Under the pieces are notes generated by a model. That model was given only the letters and a program-made list of their open reading frames with translations, was not told the origin of the DNA and made no database searches. The translations under genes and the position numbers were made by a program. Shown here piece after piece: positions 1 to 10,489 of a DNA stretch of 64,000 bases (its first letter is position 1; each line of letters starts with the position of its first letter). Source of the DNA: Pelagibius litoralis (GTDB lineage: Bacteria > Pseudomonadota > Alphaproteobacteria > Kiloniellales > DSM-21159); NCBI GenBank assembly GCA_029287455.1, contig JARFRB010000025.1, positions 1-64,000 on the forward strand, written 5' to 3'.

Positions 1-1
1 G

Positions 2-193
2 CCCGAGACGGTCGAGGCGACCCATGTCAGCTTATTCGACGGTTCCAACGAAGGGCTCCGAGTCGCCGGGCGGCCGGTCTTCTCCGTCCAACATCACCCA
101 GAAGCCTCGCCCGGCCCGCAAGATTCCCATTATCTCTTCGAACGTTTCGTCGGCCTGATGAAGGCGGCGAAAACGCGAGGCGGAGGAGGATAA
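2..193 (+). CDS. carA: Carbamoyl-phosphate synthase small subunit, C-terminal end (partial)
   Basis: This is the last 63 codons of a gene that begins before the window. The reading frame contains [11 protein letters not shown], the C-terminal signature of the CarA class I glutamine amidotransferase domain; the His and Glu of HPE complete the Cys-His-Glu triad. CarA hydrolyses glutamine and passes ammonia to CarB, the first step of arginine and pyrimidine synthesis in the cytoplasm. The protein ends with four glycines and a TAA stop. carB lies 1.5 kb downstream on the same strand, so the two subunits are separated here by a repeat and one opposite-strand gene. The family is certain; the start lies outside the window. 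Confidence 0.93.
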   Translation, partial: PETVEATHVSLFDGSNEGLRVAGRPVFSVQHHPEASPGPQDSHYLFERFVGLMKAAKTRGGGG

Positions 194-228
194 GCCCTTA
201 GCCCGTGATTGCGGGGATGCGCCCTCTT

Positions 229-401
229 CGTCATTGCGAGCGGTCCTTTTCTCCGTCATTGCGAGCCGCAGGCGTGGCAATCCTGAGTTTTGGGTTCCGC
301 GCGCCCGCCGCAACCAGAAACCTCTGGATTGCTTCGCTTCGCTCGCAATGACGGAAAAGAGGCGGCTCGCAATGACGGAAAAGAGGCGGCTCGCAATGAC
401 G
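229..401. repeat. Interspersed palindromic repeat, copy A, with tandem half-arms
   Basis: The element begins CGTCATTGCGAG at 229 and again at 254, where it runs on as a long arm. Its inverted partner ends CTCGCAATGACG at 342-353. Two more CTCGCAATGACG copies follow at 366-377 and 390-401, spaced 24 bp, forming a short tandem repeat with unit GGAAAAGAGGCGGCTCGC plus AATGAC. Related elements occur near 40.6 kb and 62.1 kb. It fills the gap between carA (rightward) and the leftward oxygenase gene. Short translations of this stretch are artefacts of the repeat. Confidence 0.9.
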
Positions 402-417
402 AAGAAAAGGCCCCGCT

Positions 418-1506
418 CTAGCGCTTGCCCCAAACGCCAAGCTTGCCCCCATCACCCGCGCCTTCGGGATCGCGCAGGAAGGTCAACAGGGTGAAACGCT
501 GCCCTTCGGTGACCGGCGTGGCTTCGTGGATCAGCGAGCAGGAAAACAGTATGGCCCCACCGGCGGGCGGGGCGTAGAGCTGCGGGCCGTACTCCGGAAA
601 GCGCAGGCCGCCGCCCGTGTAGTCGCCGGTGTTCAGGTTCAGCGTCATGGCGTAGATGCGGTCCTGTGTCCCCTCCGTCGTATTGTCCCGATGGGGCCGG
701 AAATAGTCGCCGCGCTCGGCGTCGTAGCAGGTCACCACGAATCGGTCGAAGGCGAAGCGGTCAAGATGAAAGGCCTTGGCCAACTCCGGTCCGACCCTGC
801 GGCTCAGCACGCGCCCAAGCCAGGCCGCGGCGCGCGGGTCCTCCACTTGATGATCACGACGCTTCTTGTAGGCATAATCGACCTTGACGACGTCCTGGCC
901 ATCCATATCACGGCCCTGGGCAACGCCTTCCTCGTGGCTGCCGTGCCAAAGCGCGATCAAGCTGGCACAGGCCCCGGAATCCAGAACGTCCGGGACGATC
1001 AGAACAGGTGCCGTTCCCGCGCGCAGTTCGGCCGGCCCGGCGGGCGGTCCGCTGGCGAAGGCGGCGAGCGCCCGCGCGGCGAAGCTTTCCTCGGCCGCGT
1101 CCAGCACGGTTCCGACCCGCTGGTTCTCGTCCAGCAGAAGACAAACCGGTCGACTGGGATCGCGCCCGAATCCCTTGGCGTAAGGCACGCGAAACCGCCC
1201 TTCGGGGTCGGCGAAGACCAGGAAAGGCAAGCTCAGGCCCTCGCTCAACCGCGCGGTTTCCTCCACGCCGCCGTCGAACAAGGCAAAGACGTCCACGCCC
1301 AGCTCCTGAAGCCTCGGCCAAGCGTCCGCCAGGGCGGTCAATTCGCCCTCCGCTTCCCGCCAGCCCGCCGGGCAGACCAGCAGGATATTCCGGAAGCCGC
1401 GCACGCGCTCGTAGAACACCCACAACAAGCCGTCGGCCGCGGGAAGCACGAAATTGGGCGCTCGATCCCCTGGCCCAAGAAAGCTTTGCACATCCTCGGA
1501 AAACAT
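418..1506 (-). CDS. Thioredoxin-fold (peroxiredoxin-like) / 2OG-Fe(II) oxygenase fusion protein
   Basis: The 362-residue protein appears to have two parts. Residues 10-150 resemble an AhpC/TSA-type thioredoxin fold (PNFVLPAADG, then LLVCPAGWREAEGEL). Residues 170-350 resemble a prolyl-4-hydroxylase-type 2-oxoglutarate/Fe(II) dioxygenase: HRD (first His and Asp iron ligands) in FRPHRDN, a distal His in CSLIHEATPV, and an Arg in GQRFTLLTFL likely to bind 2-oxoglutarate. The position matching the peroxidatic Cys of peroxiredoxins does not hold a Cys in the expected P-x-x-x-T-x-x-C context, so the N-terminal part may be non-catalytic. No signal peptide is evident. The substrate is unknown. It is convergent with carA and divergent from carB, with 186 bp to the carB start. 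Confidence 0.75.
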   Translation of the reverse strand: MFSEDVQSFLGPGDRAPNFVLPAADGLLWVFYERVRGFRNILLVCPAGWREAEGELTALADAWPRLQELGVDVFALFDGGVEETARLSEGLSLPFLVFADPEGRFRVPYAKGFGRDPSRPVCLLLDENQRVGTVLDAAEESFAARALAAFASGPPAGPAELRAGTAPVLIVPDVLDSGACASLIALWHGSHEEGVAQGRDMDGQDVVKVDYAYKKRRDHQVEDPRAAAWLGRVLSRRVGPELAKAFHLDRFAFDRFVVTCYDAERGDYFRPHRDNTTEGTQDRIYAMTLNLNTGDYTGGGLRFPEYGPQLYAPPAGGAILFSCSLIHEATPVTEGQRFTLLTFLRDPEGAGDGGKLGVWGKR

Positions 1507-1692
1507 GTCCGGAGTCTAGTGAAGGAGACGCGCGCTCCGCAACCCGCCCGCGGTCGCCTCCATGCTCGCGGTTCCCCTTTCCTTCGGCGGCGCGGCGTGG
1601 CATAGCATTGCGCCCGTTTATTTTCCCGCAATCCCCCGAGCGCGCTGGCCGGTTATCGCCCGCGCCGAGGCGGCGCCACGAGATTTTTGGAC

Positions 1693-4600
1693 ATGCCCAA
1701 ACGTAGCGACATTCAGTCGATCCTGATCATCGGAGCCGGCCCGATCATTATCGGTCAAGCCTGCGAGTTCGATTACTCCGGCGCCCAAGCCTGCAAGGCC
1801 CTGCGCCAAGAAGGCTACCGGGTCATCCTGGTCAATTCGAACCCGGCCACGATCATGACCGATCCCGGCCTCGCCGACGCGACCTATGTGGAGCCCATCA
1901 CCCCGGAGTTCGTGGCTCGCGTGATCGAGGCTGAACGGCCGGACGCACTGCTGCCGACCATGGGCGGGCAAACCGCCCTGAACACCGCCCTCGCCCTCTT
2001 CCGGGACGGCACGCTGGACCGCTTCGGCGTGGAGATGATCGGCGCCGACGCCGACGTGATCGACAAGGCGGAGGACCGCCTGCGGTTTCGCGAGGCCATG
2101 GATAAGATCGGGCTGAAGAGCCCGGCTTCGGTCTTGGTTAACAACTACGAGCACGCGCTGGACGCGCTCAAGGTTGTCGGGCTGCCAGCCATTATCCGCC
2201 CCTCCTTCACGCTCGGCGGCACCGGCGGCGGCATCGCCTATAACCGCGAGGAGTTCGAGGAGATCGTGCGCGGCGGCTTGCGGGCGAGCCCGACCGAGGA
2301 AGTTTTGATCGAGCAATCGGTGCTGGGGTGGAAGGAGTACGAGATGGAGGTGGTTCGCGACTCCGCGGACAACTGCATCATCATTTGCTCCATCGAGAAC
2401 GTTGATCCTATGGGGATCCACACTGGCGACTCCGTGACCGTGGCGCCTGCCCTCACCCTGACCGACAAGGAATACCAGATCCTGCGCAACGCCTCGATCG
2501 CCTGCCTGCGCGAGATCGGGGTGGATACGGGCGGTTCCAACGTTCAATTCGCCATTCACCCGGAAACCGGGGAACTGGTGGTGATCGAGATGAATCCCAG
2601 GGTGTCCCGCTCCTCGGCCCTGGCGTCGAAGGCGACCGGCTTCCCGATCGCCAAAATCGCCGCCAAGCTGGCGGTCGGCTACACCTTGGACGAGCTGGAC
2701 AACGATATCACCAAGGTCACCCCCGCCTCCTTCGAGCCGACGATCGACTACGTCGTGACCAAGATGCCCCGCTTCACCTTCGAGAAGTTCAAGGGGACCG
2801 AACCGCTGCTGACAACCTCCATGAAGTCCGTCGGCGAGGCCATGGCCATCGGCCGCTGCTTCCAAGAGTCGCTGCAAAAGGCGCTGCGCTCCATGGAAAC
2901 CGGCTTGAGCGGATTGGACGAGGTTCAGCTTCCAGGCGCGGTGGACAGCAATGGAAACGTGGACCGCGAAGCCGTGCTTACCGCCTTGGCGCGCCCCCTG
3001 CCCGACCGGCTGTTGTCCGTGGCGCAAGCTTTCAGGTATGGCCTGGACGTGGAGGAAATCTACGGCGCCACCCGCATCGACCGCTGGTTCCTGAGGCAGG
3101 TAGAGGATCTGGTCGACCATGAGGAGCGCGTTCGCCGCGACGGCCTGCCCTCCGATAAGCCGGGTTTACTCGCCCTGAAGCGCCGGGGTTTCTCCGACCA
3201 TCGCCTGGCCAGCCTCGCGGAACTTTCGGAAGACGCGGTCGCGCTGAGGCGCCGGGATGTTGGGGTGGAGCCGGTGTTCAAGCGGATCGACACCTGCGGC
3301 GGCGAGTTTCCGTCGCTGACCCCCTACATGTACTCCACCTACGAAGGCGATGGCCAGAACGCCCCGGACTGCGAGTCCGACCCGAGCCACCGTAAAAAGG
3401 TCATGATCCTGGGCGGGGGCCCCAACCGGATCGGCCAGGGGATCGAGTTTGACTATTGCTGCGTTCACGCGGCCTACGCGCTCAAGGAAGCCGGCTTCGA
3501 GACCATCATGGTCAATTGCAATCCGGAAACTGTTTCCACGGATTACGACACCTCGGACCGCTTGTACTTCGAGCCCTTGACCGCCGAGGACACGGTGGAG
3601 ATCGCGCGTGTGGAGCAGCGCCGCGGCACTTTGCTCGGCGTGATCGTCCAGTTCGGCGGGCAGACCCCCCTCAAGCTGGCCCACGCGCTAGAGCACGCCG
3701 GCATTCCCATTCTCGGCACCACGCCGGACGCCATCGACCGCGCGGAGGACCGGGAAAGGTTCCAAGCGCTGCTCGGCGCCCTCGATCTCAAGCAGCCCGC
3801 CAATGGTATCGCCAAGACCCTGGACGACGCGCTAGCGGCGGCGGAAAACATCGGATATCCGGTGCTGCTTCGCCCCTCCTATGTCCTCGGTGGGCGCGCG
3901 ATGGAGATCGTGCATGGCAAAGAAGAGCTTGAGAGCTACATGTCCACGGCCGTGAAGGTCTCCGGCAAGAACCCGGTTCTGATCGACAGTTATCTGCGAG
4001 ATGCCACGGAAGTGGACGTGGATGCCGTGAGCGATGGCGCCGAGGTCTTTATCGCCGGTGTCATGGAGCATATCGAGGAGGCCGGTATCCACTCCGGCGA
4101 CTCCGCCTGTTCCCTACCGCCGCACAGCCTGCCGCCGGAGGTGGTTGCCGAGATCGGGCGGCAAACGGGCCTGCTGGCTAAGGAACTTGGCGTCGTCGGG
4201 CTGATGAACGTTCAGTTCGCCGTCCGCCAGGGCGAGATCTTCATCCTCGAAGTAAATCCTCGCGCCAGCCGCACCGTGCCCTTCGTGGCGAAGGCAACCG
4301 GAGTTCCCATCGCCAAGATAGCGGCGCGCGTGATGGCGGGCGCCAAGCTCGCGGAGTTCGACCTCTCGCAGTCCAAACGGGCCCACGTCGCGGTCAAGGA
4401 GGCTGTCTTCCCCTTCGCGCGCTTCCCCGGGGTGGATGTGGTGCTGGGGCCGGAGATGAAGTCGACCGGCGAGGTCATGGGCCTGGACAACGATTTTTCC
4501 CGCGCTTTCCTGAAGTCGCAGCTTGGCGCGGGGGTGCGCCTGCCGGACAGCGGACGGGTCTTCATCTCCGTCAAGGACCGCGACAAGCCCGCGCTGGCGC

Positions 4601-4953
4601 AACTGGCGGGATTCATCATGGATCTGGGCTTCGAGGTCATCGCCACGCGCGGGACGGCGCGTTTCCTGACCGATCAGGGCCTTGAGGTGGAGCAGGTCCT
4701 GAAGGTGCGCGAGGGTCGCCCGAACGTGGTCGATCGGATGATCTCCGGGGACATCAAGCTGGTGATCAACACCACCGAGGACCGCAAGGCAATCGCCGAT
4801 TCCTTTCCGATCCGCCGCACCGCCCTGACCAACGCCATTCCCTACTACACCACGGTGGCGGGGGCACAGGCGGCGGTACAGGCGATCGCGGCCCTGAAAT
4901 CGGGTCAGCTTGAAGTCGCGCCCTTGCAGTCGTACTTTAAGAGTTCCTTTTAA
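1693..4953 (+). CDS. carB: Carbamoyl-phosphate synthase large subunit
   Basis: CarB makes carbamoyl phosphate from bicarbonate, two ATP and the ammonia delivered by CarA. The 1086-residue length is normal for the family. It shows the duplicated ATP-grasp organisation: the first half opens with [20 protein letters not shown] and the second (about residue 570) with [20 protein letters not shown]-terminal MGS-like allosteric domain follows from about residue 940 (ATRGTARFL). An in-frame TTG lies two codons upstream at 1687, but ATG at 1693 gives the canonical MPKRSDIQ start. The protein is cytoplasmic and serves arginine and pyrimidine synthesis. Confidence 0.97.
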   Translation: MPKRSDIQSILIIGAGPIIIGQACEFDYSGAQACKALRQEGYRVILVNSNPATIMTDPGLADATYVEPITPEFVARVIEAERPDALLPTMGGQTALNTALALFRDGTLDRFGVEMIGADADVIDKAEDRLRFREAMDKIGLKSPASVLVNNYEHALDALKVVGLPAIIRPSFTLGGTGGGIAYNREEFEEIVRGGLRASPTEEVLIEQSVLGWKEYEMEVVRDSADNCIIICSIENVDPMGIHTGDSVTVAPALTLTDKEYQILRNASIACLREIGVDTGGSNVQFAIHPETGELVVIEMNPRVSRSSALASKATGFPIAKIAAKLAVGYTLDELDNDITKVTPASFEPTIDYVVTKMPRFTFEKFKGTEPLLTTSMKSVGEAMAIGRCFQESLQKALRSMETGLSGLDEVQLPGAVDSNGNVDREAVLTALARPLPDRLLSVAQAFRYGLDVEEIYGATRIDRWFLRQVEDLVDHEERVRRDGLPSDKPGLLALKRRGFSDHRLASLAELSEDAVALRRRDVGVEPVFKRIDTCGGEFPSLTPYMYSTYEGDGQNAPDCESDPSHRKKVMILGGGPNRIGQGIEFDYCCVHAAYALKEAGFETIMVNCNPETVSTDYDTSDRLYFEPLTAEDTVEIARVEQRRGTLLGVIVQFGGQTPLKLAHALEHAGIPILGTTPDAIDRAEDRERFQALLGALDLKQPANGIAKTLDDALAAAENIGYPVLLRPSYVLGGRAMEIVHGKEELESYMSTAVKVSGKNPVLIDSYLRDATEVDVDAVSDGAEVFIAGVMEHIEEAGIHSGDSACSLPPHSLPPEVVAEIGRQTGLLAKELGVVGLMNVQFAVRQGEIFILEVNPRASRTVPFVAKATGVPIAKIAARVMAGAKLAEFDLSQSKRAHVAVKEAVFPFARFPGVDVVLGPEMKSTGEVMGLDNDFSRAFLKSQLGAGVRLPDSGRVFISVKDRDKPALAQLAGFIMDLGFEVIATRGTARFLTDQGLEVEQVLKVREGRPNVVDRMISGDIKLVINTTEDRKAIADSFPIRRTALTNAIPYYTTVAGAQAAVQAIAALKSGQLEVAPLQSYFKSSF

Positions 4954-5058
4954 GGACCCGTGCTAGGATTCCGGCTCGGAAAGCCGTGTGACGCGGATTT
5001 CCCGGATATCTTCCGCAGATCTTGATGGTGGGATGCCATGTCGATGGTAGGTTCGAAC

Positions 5059-5535
5059 ATGCAAGAAAAGTTTCCAATGACGGCCGAAGGCTACGCGCGG
5101 CTTGACGAGGAGTTGCGGCACCTGAAGAACACGGCCCGCCCGGAGGTCATCAAGGCAATCGCCGAAGCCCGCGAGCACGGCGATCTCTCCGAGAACGCCG
5201 AGTACCACGCGGCCCGTGAACGCCAATCATTCATCGAAGGCCGGGTGGCCGAGCTGGAGGACAAAATCTCGCGCGCGCAGGTCATCGACCCCGCCAAGCT
5301 CACCGGTGACACCGTGAAGTTCGGGGCCACCGTCACCGTGGTCGACGAAGACACCGACGAAGAGACGACCTACCAGATCGTGGGCGAAAGCGAAGCCGAC
5401 GTGAAGCAAGGCCGGATTGCGATCACCAGCCCCATCGCCCGCGCGCTCGTTGGCAAGTCGGTCGGCGATTCCGTTGAGGTCGCGACCCCGAGGGGCGCCA
5501 AGGCCTACGAGATTCTGAAAGTCGCCTTCGTCTGA
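5059..5535 (+). CDS. greA: Transcription elongation factor GreA
   Basis: GreA binds the RNA polymerase secondary channel and stimulates cleavage of backtracked transcripts. The protein has the N-terminal antiparallel coiled coil with the conserved acidic tip ([19 protein letters not shown]), followed by the globular FKBP-like C-terminal domain ([22 protein letters not shown]). I chose ATG at 5059 ([12 protein letters not shown]) because GreA proteins usually start here and GGTAGG lies 7 nt upstream. ATG at 5038 would add seven residues and is also possible. The length of about 158 residues is standard. It lies 105 bp after carB, an order seen in other alphaproteobacteria. Confidence 0.95.
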   Translation: MQEKFPMTAEGYARLDEELRHLKNTARPEVIKAIAEAREHGDLSENAEYHAARERQSFIEGRVAELEDKISRAQVIDPAKLTGDTVKFGATVTVVDEDTDEETTYQIVGESEADVKQGRIAITSPIARALVGKSVGDSVEVATPRGAKAYEILKVAFV

Positions 5536-5771
5536 GGCGGCGTGCCCGGAAGCGGGCGCCGGAGTGCCTGTACCAGAGAATCCGGGCCCGGGGATCCGCC
5601 AGCGGGTTTGCCTGAGACACGCGATTTCGTATTCTTCCCCTGGGCGCGCTTTCGCCGCGCTGGCCCTCCTTTGGTCGAGTGCCCTGTGAAAGTGTGCAAC
5701 CTGGCCGCATGGGCTTGGCGCCGTTCCGTTTAAGTGCGCGGGCGAGACACCAGGCCGCTTAGGAGGAGATC

Positions 5772-7052
5772 ATGAGTCGTTTCCCCAGCTTGGCCCTTGC
5801 ATGCCTGGCCGCCCTGATCTTCGCTGGAGGCGGCCGAACCGCCGGCGCGGTTACCTTGTCCATGTCCTGCGGCGCCGTCGGACTGGAACTTGAGCTCTGC
5901 CGCAAAGCGGCCGAGGCTTGGAGCCAAGAAAGCGGTCACGAGGTCAAAATCGTCTCCACGCCAAACTCTTCGACCGAGCGTTTGGCCCTTTATCAGCAGA
6001 TCCTGGCTGCGCAAGCCGGCGACATCGACGTTCTTCAGGTGGACATCGTATGGCCAGGATTGCTGGGCTCGCACTTCGTCGATCTCAATGACTATATCGG
6101 GGCGGAGACCGTTGAGGCGTTCTTTCCGGCGCTGATCGCGGCCAACACGACGGCGGAGGGCGCTTTACTGGCCCTACCGCTCTATACGGACGCTGGCATG
6201 CTCTATGCCCGGCAGGACCTGCTCGAAAAATACGGCCTGAACATGCCCGACACCTGGGAGGCCCTCACCCAGGCCGCCGAAATCATCCAAGCAGGGGAGC
6301 GGGCGGCGGGGAACGCGGATTTCTGGGGCTACGTCTGGCAAGGGCGCGCCTACGAGGGCCTGACTTGCAACATTCTCGAGTGGGTCCACAGCCACGGGGG
6401 CGGCAGCTTCGTGGAAGAGGACGGCACGATCTCCATCGCCAACCCGCAAGCCCAAGAGGCGCTGAGCCTCGCTGCCTCCTGGGTTGACACCATCAGCCCG
6501 ACCGGCGTGCTCAACTACAGCGAAGAGGAGGCGCGCGGGGTCTTTCAATCGGGCAATGCCGCCTTCATGCGAAACTGGCCCTACGCCTGGGCCCTCGGCA
6601 ACGCCGAGGATAGCCTGGTCAAGGGCAAGATCGCGGTCGCCCCACTGCCGCGCGGTCCCGAGGGCGAAAGCACGGCGACGCTTGGCGGCTGGAGCCTGGC
6701 CGTCTCGCGCTATTCCAAGCACCCGGAACTGGCCGCCGACCTGGTCAAGCACATGACAGGGGTGGCGGAGCAGAAGCGCCGCGCCCAGGAAAGCGCCTAC
6801 AATCCTACCCGGCCGGCCCTCTACCAGGACGCGGACATCCTGGCCGCCAACCCGTTCTTCGCCACCCTGCCAGAGATTCTGGATAAGGCGGTGGCACGCC
6901 CCTCCACTGTGACCGGGCGCCACTACAACCGGGTCTCCAATGCGATCTGGAGCACGGTGCACGCGGCACTGTCCGGCGAAGCCCCGCCGGAGTCGCAGAC
7001 CGAAGCGCTGGAGGCGCGCCTGCGGCGGATCGGCCGCGGCGGACGGTGGTAG
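5772..7052 (+). CDS. thuE: ABC transporter sugar-binding protein, ThuE-like (trehalose/maltose type)
   Basis: This is a periplasmic solute-binding protein of the MalE-like extracellular family 1, with an N-terminal signal peptide (hydrophobic residues 5-20, cleavage near AGA). The mature N-terminus, with LSMSCGAVGLELELCRKA and TPNSSTERLALYQQIL, closely resembles ThuE of the rhizobial trehalose/maltose/sucrose transporter. WPGLLGSHFVDLN and the Trp/Tyr-rich central part fit a disaccharide site. A strong Shine-Dalgarno (TAGGAGGAG) precedes the ATG. It is the first gene of a four-gene operon with two permeases and an ATPase, which supports the assignment. The precise sugar is inferred. Confidence 0.85.
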   Translation: MSRFPSLALACLAALIFAGGGRTAGAVTLSMSCGAVGLELELCRKAAEAWSQESGHEVKIVSTPNSSTERLALYQQILAAQAGDIDVLQVDIVWPGLLGSHFVDLNDYIGAETVEAFFPALIAANTTAEGALLALPLYTDAGMLYARQDLLEKYGLNMPDTWEALTQAAEIIQAGERAAGNADFWGYVWQGRAYEGLTCNILEWVHSHGGGSFVEEDGTISIANPQAQEALSLAASWVDTISPTGVLNYSEEEARGVFQSGNAAFMRNWPYAWALGNAEDSLVKGKIAVAPLPRGPEGESTATLGGWSLAVSRYSKHPELAADLVKHMTGVAEQKRRAQESAYNPTRPALYQDADILAANPFFATLPEILDKAVARPSTVTGRHYNRVSNAIWSTVHAALSGEAPPESQTEALEARLRRIGRGGRW

Positions 7053-7065
7053 GGAGGCGGCGCCG

Positions 7066-7998
7066 ATGACGCAGGCGGCGATGACGGGGGCGGTGCGCAA
7101 GACCCCCGCCGCCTCTCGTTTGACCCGACAGCGGGCCCGGGCCGCCTGGCTTTTCCTGGCGCCGTCGCTGCTGGTGCTCATCCTGGTCGCCGCCTGGCCA
7201 TTGCTGCGCACATTCGCCTACGGGTTCACCGACGCCAATCTGGCCGATCCGGGTGCCGCGGCGTTTATCGGCTTCGAGAACTACCGCTTTCTTCTGACCG
7301 ACCCTTTGTGGTGGCGCTCGGTCTGGAACACGGTTTTCTTCACCGTCGTGGCGGTCTCGCTGGAGATGGTGATCGGCACGATCATCGCTCTTGCCCTGAA
7401 CGCCGCCGTTCCCTGGCGAGGGGGCCTGCGAGCGGCGGTCCTCATTCCCTGGGTGATCCCCACCGTGGTGGCGGCGCAAATGTGGGGCTGGATGTATCAC
7501 GACATCCACGGCGTGCTGAACGAGATCCTGGTGGGGCTGGGACTGATCGAAGCCAAGCTCGCCTGGACGGCGGATCCCGACCTTGCCATCTGGGCGGTGA
7601 TCTTCACCGACGTCTGGAAAACCACGCCCTTCGTAGCCTTGCTGGTGCTTGCCGGCCTGCAGATGGTGCCGCGCGACATCCTGGAGGCCGCGAAGATGGA
7701 TGGCGTTTCCGGGTTCAAGCTGTTCTTCGGCGTGATCCTGCCTCTCATCCGCTCGGCTGTCCTGGTGGCCGCTCTCTTCCGGATCCTGGATTCCTTGCGG
7801 ATCTTCGACGTGATCTACGTTCTGACCGGCAACAACGAGCGCACCATGAGCATGTCGGTCTATGCCCGCCAACAACTGGTGGACTTCCAGGACGTGGGCT
7901 TCGGCTCGGCCGCCACCAGCCTGCTCTTTGGCATCGTTGCGCTGGTCTCGGTGGTCTACTTGATGCTGGGGCGCCTCGAACTCATGCGAGAGGACTAG
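7066..7998 (+). CDS. thuF: ABC sugar transporter permease, ThuF/MalF-like
   Basis: This 310-residue inner-membrane permease has about six transmembrane segments, the first at residues 28-48 (AAWLFLAPSLLVLILVAAW). The cytoplasmic EAA loop that docks on the ATPase is EAAKMDGVSGFKLFFGVILP. ATG at 7066 was chosen because AGGGAGG lies 8 nt upstream and 13 nt separate it from the thuE stop; the open frame extends further back into thuE. It should form the channel together with the next gene. The family is secure; the substrate is inferred from the binding protein. Confidence 0.9.
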   Translation: MTQAAMTGAVRKTPAASRLTRQRARAAWLFLAPSLLVLILVAAWPLLRTFAYGFTDANLADPGAAAFIGFENYRFLLTDPLWWRSVWNTVFFTVVAVSLEMVIGTIIALALNAAVPWRGGLRAAVLIPWVIPTVVAAQMWGWMYHDIHGVLNEILVGLGLIEAKLAWTADPDLAIWAVIFTDVWKTTPFVALLVLAGLQMVPRDILEAAKMDGVSGFKLFFGVILPLIRSAVLVAALFRILDSLRIFDVIYVLTGNNERTMSMSVYARQQLVDFQDVGFGSAATSLLFGIVALVSVVYLMLGRLELMRED

Positions 7999-8003
7999 GA
8001 CCC

Positions 8004-8849
<846 letters not shown>

Positions 8850-8854
8850 GCGGC

Positions 8855-9985
8855 ATGGCGCGCATCGGGCTCTCCCAAGTGACAAAGCGGTTCGGCGGCA
8901 CCGAGGCGGTTAGCGGGCTCGATCTGGATATCGCGGATGGCGAATTCGTTGTGGTCGTGGGCCCCTCGGGCTGCGGCAAGTCGACCTTGCTGCGCTTGGT
9001 CGCCGGCCTTGAGGATGTATCGAGCGGAGACGTGCGGATCGACGGGCAAGTGGTGAACGATCTGCCCCCGCCCGAACGCGGCATCGCCATGGTGTTCCAA
9101 AGCTACGCCCTCTATCCGCATATGACGGTCCGCAAGAACATGGCTTTCGGTCTCTCTCAGGCGAAGCTGCGACGAGAGGAGATCGACCGGCGGGTGCGCG
9201 CGTCCGCCACGCGGTTGAGAATCGAGGACTTGCTCGACCGTAAGCCCAAGTCCCTGTCCGGCGGGCAGCGTCAGCGGGTAGCGATCGGACGGGCCATCGT
9301 GCGCGAGCCCAAGCTCTTCCTCTTCGACGAGCCCCTATCGAACCTGGACGCCGCCCTGCGCGTGGAGATGCGCATGGAAATCGCGAAACTGCGGCGCGAC
9401 CTCAATGCCACAGTCCTCTATGTCACTCATGATCAGACCGAAGCCATGACCCTGGCCGACCGGATCGTGATTCTCAACCAAGGCCGGGTCGAGCAAGTCG
9501 GAGAGCCGCTGGAGCTCTACCGTCGGCCTCGGAACATTTTCGTGGCGGGTTTCATCGGCACACCGGCGATCAATCTGCTGCCCTGCACCCTGGGCTCCGG
9601 CGCCGAGGGCACCGTTATCGTTCTGCCCGGCGACCGGACAATGCCGCTGCCGGAGACCCTGAGAGCCTGCTTTGGGGCGGGCGAGGTGCCGTCGCGGATC
9701 ACACTGGGCTGGCGGCCGGAGGCGGTTAACCTGCGCGGCGGCACCGGGGGCCGGAAAGACGCAATCACACTGGGTGTCGAGGTCGAGACGGTGGAACACC
9801 TCGGGGCGGAAACCTTCGTTCACGCAAGACTCGATCAACGCACGATCGTAACAGCGACGGCCGGGGCGAATTTTCAAGCCCAACCGGGGCAGCGCGTCGC
9901 GTTCGAGCTTCCGCTGAACCGCTGTCACGTCTTCGATGGCGAGGGCGCCACCCTGCACCACCCGTCGTCTGGAGAAGAGGGTTAG
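8855..9985 (+). CDS. thuK: ABC sugar transporter ATPase, ThuK/MalK-like
   Basis: This 376-residue nucleotide-binding subunit shows Walker A GPSGCGKST (about residue 37), Q-loop MVFQSYALYPHM, signature LSGGQRQR, Walker B LFLFDEPLSNLD and the switch His in YVTHDQTEAM. A C-terminal TOBE/OB-type regulatory domain starts near residue 235, as in MalK, UgpC and ThuK. The start at 8855 follows the thuG stop by five bases. It energises the importer encoded upstream and ends 3 bp from the convergent Lrp gene. Confidence 0.92.
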   Translation: MARIGLSQVTKRFGGTEAVSGLDLDIADGEFVVVVGPSGCGKSTLLRLVAGLEDVSSGDVRIDGQVVNDLPPPERGIAMVFQSYALYPHMTVRKNMAFGLSQAKLRREEIDRRVRASATRLRIEDLLDRKPKSLSGGQRQRVAIGRAIVREPKLFLFDEPLSNLDAALRVEMRMEIAKLRRDLNATVLYVTHDQTEAMTLADRIVILNQGRVEQVGEPLELYRRPRNIFVAGFIGTPAINLLPCTLGSGAEGTVIVLPGDRTMPLPETLRACFGAGEVPSRITLGWRPEAVNLRGGTGGRKDAITLGVEVETVEHLGAETFVHARLDQRTIVTATAGANFQAQPGQRVAFELPLNRCHVFDGEGATLHHPSSGEEG

Positions 9986-9988
9986 AGC

Positions 9989-10489
9989 TTAATCGCCGCC
10001 CGCCGAGACCTGCCCCTCCGCGGTGCTGATCGGCACGCCCGGGCGGTCGACGGCCGTCCGGATGACCTGAAGGGTCAAGACCGTCGCCACGTGGGGAGCA
10101 CCGGTTAGCCGCTGAGTAAGCTCGTTTTCATGAGGCGTATCGCGCGCGACCAGCTTCAAGAGAAAATCATGTGGGCCGCGCAGCATGCTGCAAAATCGCA
10201 CCTCGGGCCAAGCCCCGACATGCTGCTCGAAAGCCGTCAACACGGTCTCGTTCTGGCTATCCAAGCCAACCAGCGCGAAAAACTGCACTTCGAAGCCCAA
10301 GGCCTCGGCATCCAAGTCCGCGTGATAGCCCTTGATGAAGCCCGCATCTTCAAGCGCGCGGACCCGGCGCAGACACGGCGGCGCCGAAATTCCAGCACGC
10401 CGCGCGAGCTCGACGTTCGTGACCCGTCCGTCGTCTTGTAAGTCGTTTAGAATGCGAAGGTCTATCGTATCCAACTTTTCACGACGCAT
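9989..10489 (-). CDS. Lrp/AsnC family transcriptional regulator
   Basis: This 166-residue regulator has an N-terminal helix-turn-helix (LDTIDLRILNDLQDDGRVTN, then ELARRAGISAPPCLRRVRAL) and a C-terminal RAM/AsnC ligand-binding domain. Such proteins sense amino acids and act as dimers or octamers. The Shine-Dalgarno AAGGAG precedes ATG at 10489. In some alphaproteobacteria an Lrp gene lies near trxB, as here. Its ligand and targets cannot be read from the sequence. Confidence 0.92.
   Translation of the reverse strand: MRREKLDTIDLRILNDLQDDGRVTNVELARRAGISAPPCLRRVRALEDAGFIKGYHADLDAEALGFEVQFFALVGLDSQNETVLTAFEQHVGAWPEVRFCSMLRGPHDFLLKLVARDTPHENELTQRLTGAPHVATVLTLQVIRTAVDRPGVPISTAEGQVSAGGD

Noticed and set aside
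342-401. Regularly spaced repeats as a CRISPR array
   Set aside because: The linkers are identical rather than unique, only three units exist and no cas gene is present.
234-494. Short coding frame through repeat copy A
   Set aside because: Its translation (VIASRRRGNPE-type text) comes from the repeat itself and recurs wherever the repeat occurs.
1618-3120. 500-codon open frame on the minus strand opposite carB
   Set aside because: It lies wholly antisense to a certain gene, has no domain similarity and reflects high-GC codon bias.
5536-5771. Terminator after greA (GCCCGGAAGCGGGC)
   Set aside because: The stem is short and no U-tract follows, so it was not listed.
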